Part shown: piece by piece, positions 1-5,162 of the stretch | How the letters are laid out: every line of letters begins with the position of its first letter | How positions within the stretch are numbered: position 1 is the stretch's first letter | DNA from: JANYCG01 sp031397915 | Lineage (GTDB): Bacteria; Pseudomonadota; Gammaproteobacteria; Burkholderiales; Burkholderiaceae_C | DNA: 9,426 nucleotides | Direction: 5' to 3' | Assembly (NCBI GenBank): GCA_031397915.1 | Contig: JANNMM010000299.1 | Location: 1 to 9,426, forward strand | The notes under the pieces: model-generated | Told to the model about the DNA's origin: nothing | What the model saw: only the letters and a program-made list of their open reading frames with translations | The model's database searches: none | Program-made: the position numbers and the translations under genes

Positions 1-85
1 TCTGGCGCACGCCGCACCCCTCGTCGAGTTTGGCCTGTATTACCGCACGCTCTTCAAGGCTCAAATGCCTGTATTTGATTCCCAT
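1..85 (-). CDS. IS30-type transposase, N-terminal fragment (runs off the window)
   Basis: Reading leftwards from the ATG at 85-83 gives 28 residues that begin MGIKYRHLSLEERAVIQ and end at the window edge. A start of the form 'Y-x-HLS-x-EER-x-x-I' followed by a short helix is characteristic of IS30-family transposases, whose N-terminal helix-turn-helix binds the inverted repeats. A good ribosome site (AAGGAG, complement of 92-97) lies 6 bases upstream of the start. The DDE catalytic core would lie outside the window, so it cannot be said whether the element is intact. The family call rests on the N-terminal motif alone. Confidence 0.75.
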   Translation of the reverse strand, partial: MGIKYRHLSLEERAVIQAKLDEGCGVRQ

Positions 86-141
86 ACAACACTCCTTTGA
101 TCTCGTTCAAGGTAGTGTTGCACTTGGAGTTTGAGCCCACC
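1..141 (-). mobile_element. End of an IS30-family insertion sequence
   Basis: The transposase start is followed outwards, within about 55 bases, by a stretch at 112-141 that on the minus strand reads GGTGGGCTCAAACTCC and then AAGTGCAACACTACC. Its position, length and style (GTGCAACACTAC core) fit the terminal inverted repeat of IS30-like elements, which place the repeat a few tens of bases before the transposase start. The other end is outside the window, so the inverted repeat cannot be paired and the outer boundary (about 141) is approximate. No target duplication can be tested. Confidence 0.6.
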
Positions 142-241
142 TCATAATTCTTGGTCAAATCGACTATCAAGTCACGAAACATATCAGTCTATTGCTATTT
201 TTTGTATAGCGCGCAAGATAGACTTACTAAATGTGCCGCAT

Positions 242-257
242 TGTTCGTTAGCGCACA
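242..257. promoter_or_regulatory. Operator-like imperfect palindrome, TGTKSGKTASCGCACA type (copy 1)
   Basis: The 16-mer TGTTCGTTAGCGCACA matches the perfect palindrome at 4555-4570 at 13 of 16 positions. It sits 64 bases before the start codon of the small membrane protein gene at 322. The recurrence in front of several genes and the dyad symmetry suggest a binding site for a dimeric regulator or part of a promoter. No regulator is identified. Confidence 0.45.
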
Positions 258-321
258 TACGGCAAGTGCAGGTGCCACGTACGCTCGAGCTTGCTTCTCC
301 AACCAACATTGGGATACAAAC

Positions 322-537
322 ATGAACACCACCAAACTGATCGGCATCATCCTCGTCGTAGGCGGCCTGCTGGGCTTGCTCTACGGCGGATTCAGCTACA
401 CCAAGGAAACCACCGGCCTCAAACTGGGACCGATCGAACTCAAGGTGCAGGAGAAGGAAAGAATCAATATTCCGTTGATCGTCAGCGCAGGCGGCCTGGC
501 GCTGGGCGTGTTTTTGCTGGTCACCGGGCGCAAGTAG
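322..537 (+). CDS. Small inner-membrane protein with two membrane segments, unknown function
   Basis: The product is 71 aa. Two hydrophobic stretches, residues about 5-24 (rich in Gly, Ile, Leu) and 49-68, flank a polar middle of about 24 residues containing the phrase KLGPIELKVQEKE. It should therefore be a helical hairpin in the cytoplasmic membrane, and the short RK/GRK tail suggests a cytoplasmic C-terminus. The reading frame is open further upstream (to 151), but the upstream part has no protein-like character and contains the palindrome at 242-257, so the ATG at 322 is preferred, although no clear Shine-Dalgarno is visible. It resembles short conserved proteobacterial membrane proteins of the DUF3185 kind in layout, but I cannot assign it to that family with certainty. 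It is convergent with the collagen-like gene downstream. Confidence 0.75.
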   Translation: MNTTKLIGIILVVGGLLGLLYGGFSYTKETTGLKLGPIELKVQEKERINIPLIVSAGGLALGVFLLVTGRK

Positions 538-543
538 ACCGCG

Positions 544-586
544 GCCCCATCGGGGCAGGCACGCGTCCTCGGTGCACGGGCCTGCC
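544..586. terminator. Possible GC-rich hairpins between convergent genes
   Basis: The 59-base gap between two convergent genes holds a tight hairpin (GCCCC 544-548, GGGGC 552-556) and an alternative longer-loop pairing (GGCAGGC 554-560 with GCCTGCC 580-586). Neither is followed by a run of T on either strand, so intrinsic termination is only a possibility. Confidence 0.3.
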
Positions 587-596
587 TATCCAACGC

Positions 597-902
597 TCAA
601 CGCGCCGGAATCACCAGGATGGTTTCGCCGGTCACGGCGCCTCGGGCACCGGTGGTGCCAGTTGCCCCCGTGCTGCCGGTCGCGCCCGTGTTACCCGTCG
701 CCCCGGTGTAGCCCGTGGCACCGGTATCGCCAGTCGCGCCCATGGAGCCTGTTGAGCCGGTGCGCCCTGTGGCGCCCGTGTACCCGGTCGCACCGGTGCT
801 GCCCGTGGCGCCTTGGGGTCCGGCCGGACCTGGTGGCAATGAAAAACACGCACTCAACGCCATGGCCGATGTGCCCGCCAACAGCAGTGTAGAAAATTTC
901 AT
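597..902 (-). CDS. Collagen-like lipoprotein (21 Gly-X-Y triplets)
   Basis: The product is 101 aa. Residues 1-18 are a lipoprotein signal ending in the lipobox LSA-Cys19, so it is expected to be exported by Sec, lipidated on Cys19 and cleaved by signal peptidase II. Phe at +2 is not an inner-membrane retention residue, so sorting to the outer membrane is likely. From about residue 25 there is an unbroken run of 21 Gly-X-Y triplets, mostly GAT alternating with G-S/Y/N/D/R-T, and then a short tail (ETILVIPAR). Thr in the Y position and almost no proline (only the first two triplets) is typical of bacterial collagen-like proteins and differs from animal collagen. The start at 902 is chosen because AAGGAA (complement of 908-913) precedes it and the signal peptide begins there; a longer reading from 965 would bury the signal. 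A paralogue with the same plan lies at 4693-4956. The role, perhaps a surface rod or adhesive spacer, is inferred. Confidence 0.82.
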   Translation of the reverse strand: MKFSTLLLAGTSAMALSACFSLPPGPAGPQGATGSTGATGYTGATGRTGSTGSMGATGDTGATGYTGATGNTGATGSTGATGTTGARGAVTGETILVIPAR

Positions 903-1102
903 GATGGTTCCTTGATGGGTGAATGAAGCCTCGATCCGGTCGATCTGCAGCAGGTGCCACGTCACTCAGGAAATGGTTTTGCCAATTGCGAATCGCCTGT
1001 TGACCAGCTTAGGCGCGCCGCCTGCACATCTCGGTGCGATGGCACACATAGACCAGCAATTGGCAAAGTATTCACCCATTTACCGTTGTGAAATTTGTGC
1101 TT

Positions 1103-1118
1103 TGTGGGGTACCGCACA
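1103..1118. promoter_or_regulatory. Operator-like near-perfect palindrome, TGTKSGKTASCGCACA type (copy 2)
   Basis: TGTGGGGTACCGCACA differs from the perfect palindrome at 4555-4570 at one base, and the shared identity continues to GGTACCGCACAG. It ends 57 bases before the ATG at 1176, which is close to the spacing of copies 1 (64) and 4 (53) from their genes. This supports 1176 as the start of the zinc-ribbon gene. A weaker relative (GGTGCGATGGCACACA, 1033-1048, 11 of 16) lies between here and the divergent collagen-like gene and may be chance. Confidence 0.5.
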
Positions 1119-1175
1119 GAGCAAACACGCGTAATGCTTCATGATGGTCTCAACAAACATCGCGCGCGAAAGACC

Positions 1176-1409
1176 ATGAAAAACACAGGCTACGGCCATT
1201 CCACTCAAGATTACGTCAGCGCTACCCGGCACGTCTGCCCGGTGTGCGGAAAGGCTCTGGTGCGCACGCCGCGCCGCGCGATTGACTACTTGATCAGCAA
1301 ATTTGTACCGGTTCAGCGCTTTCGCTGCGAGCGTTTTTCATGCCAATGGCAGGGCAATATCCGCATTGACCCGGCGGCACCGGTCAACCATTCGGTGCCC
1401 ACACGCTGA
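1176..1409 (+). CDS. Small four-cysteine zinc-ribbon-like protein
   Basis: The product is 77 aa. Cys21-x2-Cys24 (CPVCGKAL) and Cys51-x4-Cys56 (RCERFSCQWQG) could bind one zinc ion as a short ribbon. Between them is a basic segment followed by 'IDYLISKFVPVQRFRC', a pattern I associate with short conserved betaproteobacterial proteins in which an Arg-rich stretch leads to the second cysteine pair. No signal peptide or membrane segment is visible, so it is probably cytoplasmic, perhaps binding nucleic acid or protein. The frame is open back to 1095, but the regulatory palindrome at 1103-1118 lies there, so the ATG at 1176 is favoured (GAAAG just upstream); an ATG at 1134 is the alternative. Cellular role unknown. 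Confidence 0.7.
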   Translation: MKNTGYGHSTQDYVSATRHVCPVCGKALVRTPRRAIDYLISKFVPVQRFRCERFSCQWQGNIRIDPAAPVNHSVPTR

Positions 1410-1424
1410 ACCACGGAAATAAAA

Positions 1425-1450
1425 AAAGGGCCGACGGTTGTCGGCCCTTT
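1425..1450 (-). terminator. Strong intrinsic terminator, usable from both sides
   Basis: An 11-bp perfect stem (AAAGGGCCGAC 1425-1435 with GTCGGCCCTTT 1440-1450) closes a GGTT loop. Read on the minus strand the stem is followed by a long T run (complement of the A run at 1418-1427), so it ends the operon whose last stop is at 1470. On the plus strand only three T follow, giving weaker termination for the gene ending at 1409. A single hairpin thus serves two convergent units. Confidence 0.88.
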
Positions 1451-1469
1451 GCGTTCAGGGGTGTGCTGG

Positions 1470-2021
1470 TCAAGTCTTGCCGTACTTGGCCTTGGCGCTG
1501 GCGACGCAGCTTGCCTTGGCATCGCCGGCCAGCGCATCACACTTCTCAGCGGCAACCTTGTAGTCGGCGTCGAGTTTCTCCTTGGCACCTTCTTTGCGGG
1601 TCTCGCTGATCTTGCCTGCCGTCCTGGCATCGACCAGGGCCTTGGTCTCAATGGCCTTGGCCTCCTTTACGCAGACCGACTTGGCGTTGCCCGCGAGGTC
1701 GTCGCATTTTTCCTTGGCAACTTCATAGGCTGCCTTGGCCCGGCTTTCGCCCACCTTGACCAGGTCACCGGGTTTCTCGGAGTAGCTGTACTGGAGCTCA
1801 GCCCGTGCAACTTTCTCCTTGCCTTTGGCCTCTTCCATGCAGATGTCTTTGGCATTGGCTGACAGATCCTTGCAGCCCGCTTTGGCGGCTGCGTACTCGG
1901 CGCTGATGCGCGACTTGCCCTGATTGAAATCGGCCTTGCTGATCGGCGCCGAAAACGCCGGCGAGAACGCCAGCAACGAGGACACCAGAATTGATGCTTT
2001 GAGGTTGAAACGGGTGTTCAT
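1470..2021 (-). CDS. Exported protein with three CX10C repeats, unknown function
   Basis: The product is 183 aa. Residues 1-25 are a Sec signal peptide (basic start, hydrophobic core, cleavage after ...PAFSA), so the mature protein is periplasmic or secreted. The mature part is Lys/Ala/Glu-rich and almost certainly helical. It carries three repeats of the form C-[KD]-[DA]-L-[SA]-x-[ND]-A-K-x2-C, each with Cys-x10-Cys spacing. The two cysteines of each unit would sit on neighbouring helix turns of a hairpin and probably form disulfides in the periplasm. The first two repeats are followed by an E/K-A-K stretch. The start at 2021 has AAAGGAT upstream; the longer reading from 2060 would displace the signal peptide. 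It lies 35 bases after the crystallin-like gene and before a strong terminator, so it is the second gene of a two-gene operon. Similar Cys-repeat exported proteins are common in Burkholderiales, but I know of no established function. Confidence 0.85.
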   Translation of the reverse strand: MNTRFNLKASILVSSLLAFSPAFSAPISKADFNQGKSRISAEYAAAKAGCKDLSANAKDICMEEAKGKEKVARAELQYSYSEKPGDLVKVGESRAKAAYEVAKEKCDDLAGNAKSVCVKEAKAIETKALVDARTAGKISETRKEGAKEKLDADYKVAAEKCDALAGDAKASCVASAKAKYGKT

Positions 2022-2056
2022 ATAAATCCTTTGGATTGAGGTTGAAGAAAGAGGGG

Positions 2057-2884
2057 TCAAGTGCGGGGTTCGCCCTGGCGGTTCACCGTGACGGTGGGTC
2101 CGGGTGGTGTTGTCATCTGCAGGCGGTGCTCCACGCCGCGAAAGTTGTAGCTAACGTCGTACAGGTCAGCCCGCGCCTGGCCGGGCACCGTGTCGCAGCG
2201 TTGCACGCCCTGCGTTGTAGCTTGTTGCTGCGGGTAGCCGTCGCGGCCCACCTGCGCACCGATCGCGCCGCCGGCAATGGCGCCGCCCACGGTGGCGAGT
2301 TCATTGCCCCGTCCGCTGCCCACCTGGTGGCCCAAAATTCCACCGATCAGCGCGCCAAACACTGCGCCCGGCACGTTGGTGCTGGGTTGCGGTTGCTGGA
2401 CAACCTGTTCGCGGCTGACCCAGCAGCGTTGTTCCGGCGGTCCCACCACCGCCCGCACGGAGGTGACGTCCGCTTCAAACAGGCGTTCGCTGTTGCGCCT
2501 GCGGCTGTCGTACACGGGCGCGGCAGGTGGCGCGTAGCGGTCTTCATTGAAGCGCGCGTTGTTGCGCACGGTGCGAATCGAAGAAACCCGGTCGTTCATG
2601 CCCATGGATGCCAGTGACGGGTAACGGCCAGGCCGCAGCACCACACATTGACCATCAAAATTGGCATGCTCACAGACTTCCCAGCGGTTGCTAAGCACAA
2701 TCACCGACGATGCGCGGTCATTGAAGCCGGAGTTGCTGAAGTTGTCGACCCGCTGGCCAGTGCTGAAGGATCGGCCCTGGAAGTCGTTGTTTTCGTAGAA
2801 CGTCACCTGGGCACTGGCCTGGGTGCTCCAGGCCAGCGCGGCCAATGCGGCAACGGCGACCGATCGCTTTAAAAAAGCTCTCAT
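2057..2884 (-). CDS. Exported beta/gamma-crystallin and glycine-zipper protein
   Basis: The product is 275 aa. Residues 1-25 are a Sec signal peptide ending ASA. Residues 26-107 form a beta/gamma-crystallin domain of two Greek keys: each starts with an aromatic-rich strand (VTFYENNDFQG, then WEVCEHANFDGQC) and carries the calcium-clamp signature N/D-N/D-x-x-S/T-S, NDRASS at 55-60 and NDRVSS at 97-102. A linker follows, then a glycine-zipper hairpin at about 173-214 (GxxxG spacing, as in the 17-kDa-antigen/Gly-zipper family), and a C-terminal beta-like tail after Cys230. The expected role is a calcium-binding envelope protein whose zipper inserts in or packs against a membrane, but this is inference. 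The start at 2884 is supported by CAGGAGA just upstream; the frame is open to 2935 without protein character. It is first in an operon with the Cys-repeat gene and divergent from the DUF883 operon. Confidence 0.88.
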   Translation of the reverse strand: MRAFLKRSVAVAALAALAWSTQASAQVTFYENNDFQGRSFSTGQRVDNFSNSGFNDRASSVIVLSNRWEVCEHANFDGQCVVLRPGRYPSLASMGMNDRVSSIRTVRNNARFNEDRYAPPAAPVYDSRRRNSERLFEADVTSVRAVVGPPEQRCWVSREQVVQQPQPSTNVPGAVFGALIGGILGHQVGSGRGNELATVGGAIAGGAIGAQVGRDGYPQQQATTQGVQRCDTVPGQARADLYDVSYNFRGVEHRLQMTTPPGPTVTVNRQGEPRT

Positions 2885-2969
2885 GTTGTTCTCCTGAAAA
2901 GGGTTTGTGGACACCTGCCAGTATGGGAACTTCATGGGTCAGTGAACACCAGACTGAAGCCTGATCCGC

Positions 2970-2987
2970 CGTAGTAGATGTCCTACG
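2970..2987. promoter_or_regulatory. Operator-like site, GT-N7-GTCYTAC type (copy A)
   Basis: The site has a perfect inverted repeat CGTAG-N8-CTACG (2970-2974 and 2983-2987). Its core GTAGTAGATGTCCTAC resembles copies B (3031) and C (7485), sharing GT at the left and GTC-Y-TAC at the right with the same 16-base length. It lies 85 bases in front of the crystallin gene start. Confidence 0.42.
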
Positions 2988-3029
2988 CCGGGTAGCTACC
3001 AGCCTTCCTTCATGTCGAGCAAAACCCGC

Positions 3030-3047
3030 TGTAAGCAGCGTCCTACA
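3030..3047. promoter_or_regulatory. Operator-like site, GT-N7-GTCYTAC type (copy B)
   Basis: TGTAA-N8-CTACA is an inverted repeat with one mismatch. The core GTAAGCAGCGTCCTAC is a 16-mer of the same shape as copy A and starts exactly 60 bases from it. Bases outside the core (CCGC a few bases upstream, CC one base after TAC) are also shared with A, suggesting a duplicated regulatory site. Confidence 0.42.
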
Positions 3048-3226
3048 CCATCGCCATCGGTCTCCCGACAAGCAGTCAGCAAACCGGCTGACAGGTACCG
3101 AAGTCAAGTCGGGACACACTGGCGGAACCGCAGCAAGAGACGCCCAATAGTCAAACCCAATCTCAAACTGGACCACTTTTGTCAAGCGCCTTTTCAACGT
3201 TTCCAACCCTCCACCAAGGAACCCAC

Positions 3227-3601
3227 ATGTCAATCACATCTTCTACCCAGGACACCTCCCGCTTTGCCGATAAAATGGCCAGCTCTGCTGAACACGCCAT
3301 CCAGGCCACACAACACGCCGCCAATGGCGCGCTGAACAGCCTCAGTGGCAGTGTGGAGGGCATGCGTAACCAGGCCGGGCCCATGCTCGCGAACGTCACG
3401 GGGCAGGCCACTGCCCTGCTGAACAGCGGGCGCGATGTCGTGCGCAACGCATCCCATCAAGTCACCGACGCGGCTTTGCATGCCCGCGACGGTGCGGTGA
3501 GTTACGTCAAGGAAGAGCCGGTCAAGGCGCTGCTGATCGCTGCCGCAACGGGCGCGGCCCTGATGGCCCTGGTCAACATGATGAGCCATTCACGCCGCTA
3601 G
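3227..3601 (+). CDS. ElaB/YqjD-like (DUF883-type) membrane-anchored protein
   Basis: The product is 124 aa. Residues 1-95 are an Ala/Ser/Gln-rich amphipathic helix with no signal peptide. Next comes the family hallmark 'Y-V-K-E-E-P-V-K-A-L' (residues about 93-102), leading into one C-terminal membrane helix (about 100-118) and a basic end (SHSRR). That order, long soluble helix then tail anchor, is the plan of ElaB/YqjD/YgaM, inner-membrane proteins; in E. coli YqjD is reported to bind ribosomes in stationary phase and is under RpoS control. The start at 3227 has AAGGA seven bases upstream; the frame is open to 3179 without support. It heads a three-gene operon with YqjE- and YqjK-like genes, the same gene order as yqjD-yqjE-yqjK in enterobacteria, which strengthens the call. 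Confidence 0.85.
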   Translation: MSITSSTQDTSRFADKMASSAEHAIQATQHAANGALNSLSGSVEGMRNQAGPMLANVTGQATALLNSGRDVVRNASHQVTDAALHARDGAVSYVKEEPVKALLIAAATGAALMALVNMMSHSRR

Positions 3602-3625
3602 GCTTGCATCAACGGGCAGCCCACC

Positions 3626-4021
3626 TTGTTTCATCCACTCTTTCACCCGTTCGTGCGCCTGGTAACGGCCCGCCCGGAACTTCTGGCGGACCATGCTGAA
3701 GCCTATGCGGAACTGTTCGCAAGTGAATTGGGCAGTGCTGGCACCAGCCTGAAGCGGCAGGTTCTGCTCAACGGGCTGGCCGTCTGCGGTCTGGGTGTGG
3801 GCGTGGTTCTGGCCGGTGTGGCGCTGATGTTGTGGGCGGTCTTGCCGATGACCCAAAGCCCGGCACCCTGGGCTTTGCTCGTGGTGCCCGTGTTGCCGTT
3901 CGTCATGGCTGGCGTCTGCCTGTTTGTGGCAAGCCGGTATGCAAAGCTCAAGCCTTTCAGCCACATCCGCCGCCAGATGGCGGCTGACTTGGCGATGGTT
4001 CGCGAGGTCGGTGCCACATGA
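3626..4021 (+). CDS. YqjE-family (holin superfamily III-like) inner-membrane protein
   Basis: The product is 131 aa from a TTG start. An amphipathic N-terminal helix (about 10-45, with an ELLADHAEAYAELFASEL acidic face) is followed by two membrane helices (about 47-73 and 82-103) and a basic cytoplasmic tail. This is the YqjE/Actinobacteria holin X-like (PF07332-type) plan; despite the 'holin' name, chromosomal members next to DUF883 genes are not lysis proteins. The frame begins straight after the stop of the upstream gene, so the start lies between 3602 and 3653: TTG at 3626 is the first accepted start codon and GTG at 3653 is an alternative that keeps the whole helix region. No strong ribosome site is visible, which fits translation coupled to the upstream gene. 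Its stop overlaps the next start by ATGA. Confidence 0.8.
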   Translation: MFHPLFHPFVRLVTARPELLADHAEAYAELFASELGSAGTSLKRQVLLNGLAVCGLGVGVVLAGVALMLWAVLPMTQSPAPWALLVVPVLPFVMAGVCLFVASRYAKLKPFSHIRRQMAADLAMVREVGAT

Positions 4022-4524
4022 CCACTGAATCGCCCAGCGCCACCCTGGCCTGTGAACGCCTGACGCGCTCACGCGAAAGCCTGCGACAGGCCTTGCAGGC
4101 CAGCAAGACGGTGGCCGCGCCAGGCGCAACCAGTCTGCGCTGGCTCGACGGGCTGAAAGTCTTTCCTGGTTTTGATGCGGTGCTGACGGCCTTGCGCGCC
4201 TGGTGGTCGCAGCAACCCCTACGCAATGCCAGCCTCGGTTTGTCCGAGTCGGCCAAGACTGCACTGCTGCCATTGGCGCAACGCGCCCCTCTGACATTGG
4301 TGGTGGGCGCCTTGGCGTTGGGCGCACTATTCGTTTGGCTGCGGCCCTGGCGCTGGCTCACCGCTCCGGCGGTTCTAGCCGGCCTGATGCCGCAGGTATT
4401 GGGAAAAATGGTTGCCAATGTGCCGATGCAATCCTGGCTGGCGGGACTGGCGTCTCTATCGACTGCATCGGGGGCGCCGCAATCGGCCAATGGCCACGAC
4501 CTGACACGGGCTGCCAACCCATGA
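4018..4524 (+). CDS. YqjK-like membrane protein, third gene of the DUF883 operon
   Basis: The product is 168 aa. The ATG overlaps the stop of the previous gene (ATGA at 4018-4021), so translation is coupled. Residues 9-29 are an Arg-rich helix (ACERLTRSRESLRQALQ) resembling the start of YqjK. A middle segment carries the phrase 'PLRNASLGLSESAKTALLPLAQRAP'. Two hydrophobic stretches at about 89-109 and 114-127 surround a Trp/Arg knot (WLRPWRWL), and a polar tail follows. It is longer than enterobacterial YqjK (about 100 aa). The name relies mainly on gene order and the N-terminal helix. Function unknown; probably a partner of the two membrane proteins before it. Confidence 0.72.
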   Translation: MTTESPSATLACERLTRSRESLRQALQASKTVAAPGATSLRWLDGLKVFPGFDAVLTALRAWWSQQPLRNASLGLSESAKTALLPLAQRAPLTLVVGALALGALFVWLRPWRWLTAPAVLAGLMPQVLGKMVANVPMQSWLAGLASLSTASGAPQSANGHDLTRAANP

Positions 4525-4554
4525 TTCCGAATGCGCCAATGCCTGGGCCACCCG

Positions 4555-4570
4555 TGTGCGGTACCGCACA
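4555..4570. promoter_or_regulatory. Perfect 16-bp palindrome TGTGCGGTACCGCACA (copy 3)
   Basis: The sequence equals its own reverse complement over 16 bases. It is the best copy of the motif seen also at 242, 1103 and 7761. It lies 122 bases before the collagen-like lipoprotein gene and 30 bases after the stop of the YqjK-like gene, so it most likely regulates the operon starting at 4693. Confidence 0.55.
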
Positions 4571-4692
4571 GCAATCCACCGGGCATGGCTTTACGCTGAA
4601 GTCACACCGAACGCGATCCCACAACCCTGCTCGGTTAGTCCACGGTGGCCCAGTGCCAGCGTGACCGGTTTTTCAACTCACAGAGGATTCCC

Positions 4693-4956
4693 ATGAACCA
4701 CTCACTTCCTGTTTTAGCCTTGTTTGCTGCGCTTGCCTTGAGCGCCTGTGACAGACCCGCCGTGGTCGTCACGCCCACCGTACCAGTAGCTGTGCCGGGC
4801 CCGGCCGGTCCGACAGGCGCTACCGGAAATACCGGTAACACCGGCAGCACTGGCGCCACCGGCAACGATGGCAGTACAGGCGCCACAGGCAGGCCGGGCG
4901 GCGGCACCACGGTCGTCGTCGTTCCGGCTGCACCCGCCTCTGCACCGTCCAACTGA
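4693..4956 (+). CDS. Collagen-like lipoprotein, second copy (11-12 Gly-X-Y triplets)
   Basis: The product is 87 aa. The signal ends in LSA-Cys19, at the same residue number as the paralogue at 597-902, and the shared phrase GPAGPxGATG opens the repeats in both. Here a Pro/Val linker (residues about 22-36) separates the lipidated Cys from 11 Gly-X-Y triplets (GNT, GST, GAT, GND) plus a terminal GGG, followed by a Val/Ala/Pro tail. The residue after Cys is Asp, the classic E. coli inner-membrane retention signal, whereas the paralogue has Phe; the two may therefore face the periplasm from different membranes. The start at 4693 has AGAGGA upstream. It is first in a likely operon, 32 bases before the DUF3309 gene. 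Role inferred: a periplasmic rod or spacer. Confidence 0.82.
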   Translation: MNHSLPVLALFAALALSACDRPAVVVTPTVPVAVPGPAGPTGATGNTGNTGSTGATGNDGSTGATGRPGGGTTVVVVPAAPASAPSN

Positions 4957-4988
4957 GTCAACTTCACTTCACCCTTAAGGAGAATCCC

Positions 4989-5147
4989 ATGAGCATCGGC
5001 ACCATCCTGTTAATTGTTTTGATCCTGATACTTATCGGTGTTTTCCCGACCTGGTCACACAGCAGCAAATGGGGTTACGGTCCCACTGGCGGCATTGGCC
5101 TGGTGGTGATCATCCTGATCGTGCTTTTGCTCACGGGCCGAATCTAG
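4989..5147 (+). CDS. DUF3309-family mini-membrane protein
   Basis: The product is 52 aa and reads MSIGTILLIVLILILIGVF, then PTWSHSSKWGYGPTGG, then a second hydrophobic run ending LLLTGRI. This two-helix hairpin with the W-x-x-S-x-x-WGYGP-x-GG turn is the signature of DUF3309, a short family widespread in proteobacteria and often near stress genes. A strong ribosome site (AAGGAGA) lies six bases before the ATG. It sits 32 bases after the collagen-like gene and 15 bases before the phospholipase D gene, so the three should be on one transcript. Function unknown. Confidence 0.88.
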   Translation: MSIGTILLIVLILILIGVFPTWSHSSKWGYGPTGGIGLVVIILIVLLLTGRI

Positions 5148-5162
5148 CGCTTCGCGATCGAC

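Larger units (their letters stand above)
2885..3226. promoter_or_regulatory. Divergent intergenic regulatory region
   Basis: These 342 bases separate the crystallin operon (left) from the DUF883 operon (right) and must hold both promoters. No credible gene lies within it. The notable content is two similar operator-like sites exactly 60 bases apart (2971 and 3031, listed separately). A TTGTCA hexamer at 3178 resembles a -35 element for the rightward operon, but no good -10 follows at 17 bases, so promoter positions are not assigned. Confidence 0.6.

Noticed and set aside
226..232. Possible -10 (TACTAA) 17 bases after TTGTAT in front of the small membrane protein gene
   Set aside because: Both hexamers match the consensus at only three of six positions, so it is not distinguishable from background.
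620..830. Short tandem DNA repeats that could suggest a CRISPR or minisatellite
   Set aside because: The periodicity is 9-18 bases and follows the Gly-X-Y codons; there are no unique spacers of constant length.
572..892. Long open frames on the plus strand opposite the collagen-like gene
   Set aside because: The low-complexity GGC/ACC-rich repeat removes stop codons in several frames; only the minus-strand reading gives a signal peptide and Gly-X-Y triplets.
919..1134. Open frame of 71 codons on the plus strand with several cysteines
   Set aside because: GTG start without a ribosome site, no domain-like pattern, and it overlaps the operator-like palindrome at 1103-1118; more likely upstream control DNA.
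1449..1862. 137-codon open frame antisense to the Cys-repeat gene
   Set aside because: It is the mirror of a strongly supported exported protein and begins in the terminator hairpin.
3124..3155. GGAAC followed by TCAAA, resembling an envelope-stress sigma-E promoter
   Set aside because: About 22 bases separate GGAAC from TCAAA after allowing for the full -35 element, too long for the usual 15-17 spacing, so it is not called.
4521..4664. Short open frame starting in an ATGA overlap after the YqjK-like gene
   Set aside because: The 47-residue product has no recognisable character and runs across the perfect palindrome at 4555-4570, which is better explained as regulatory DNA.
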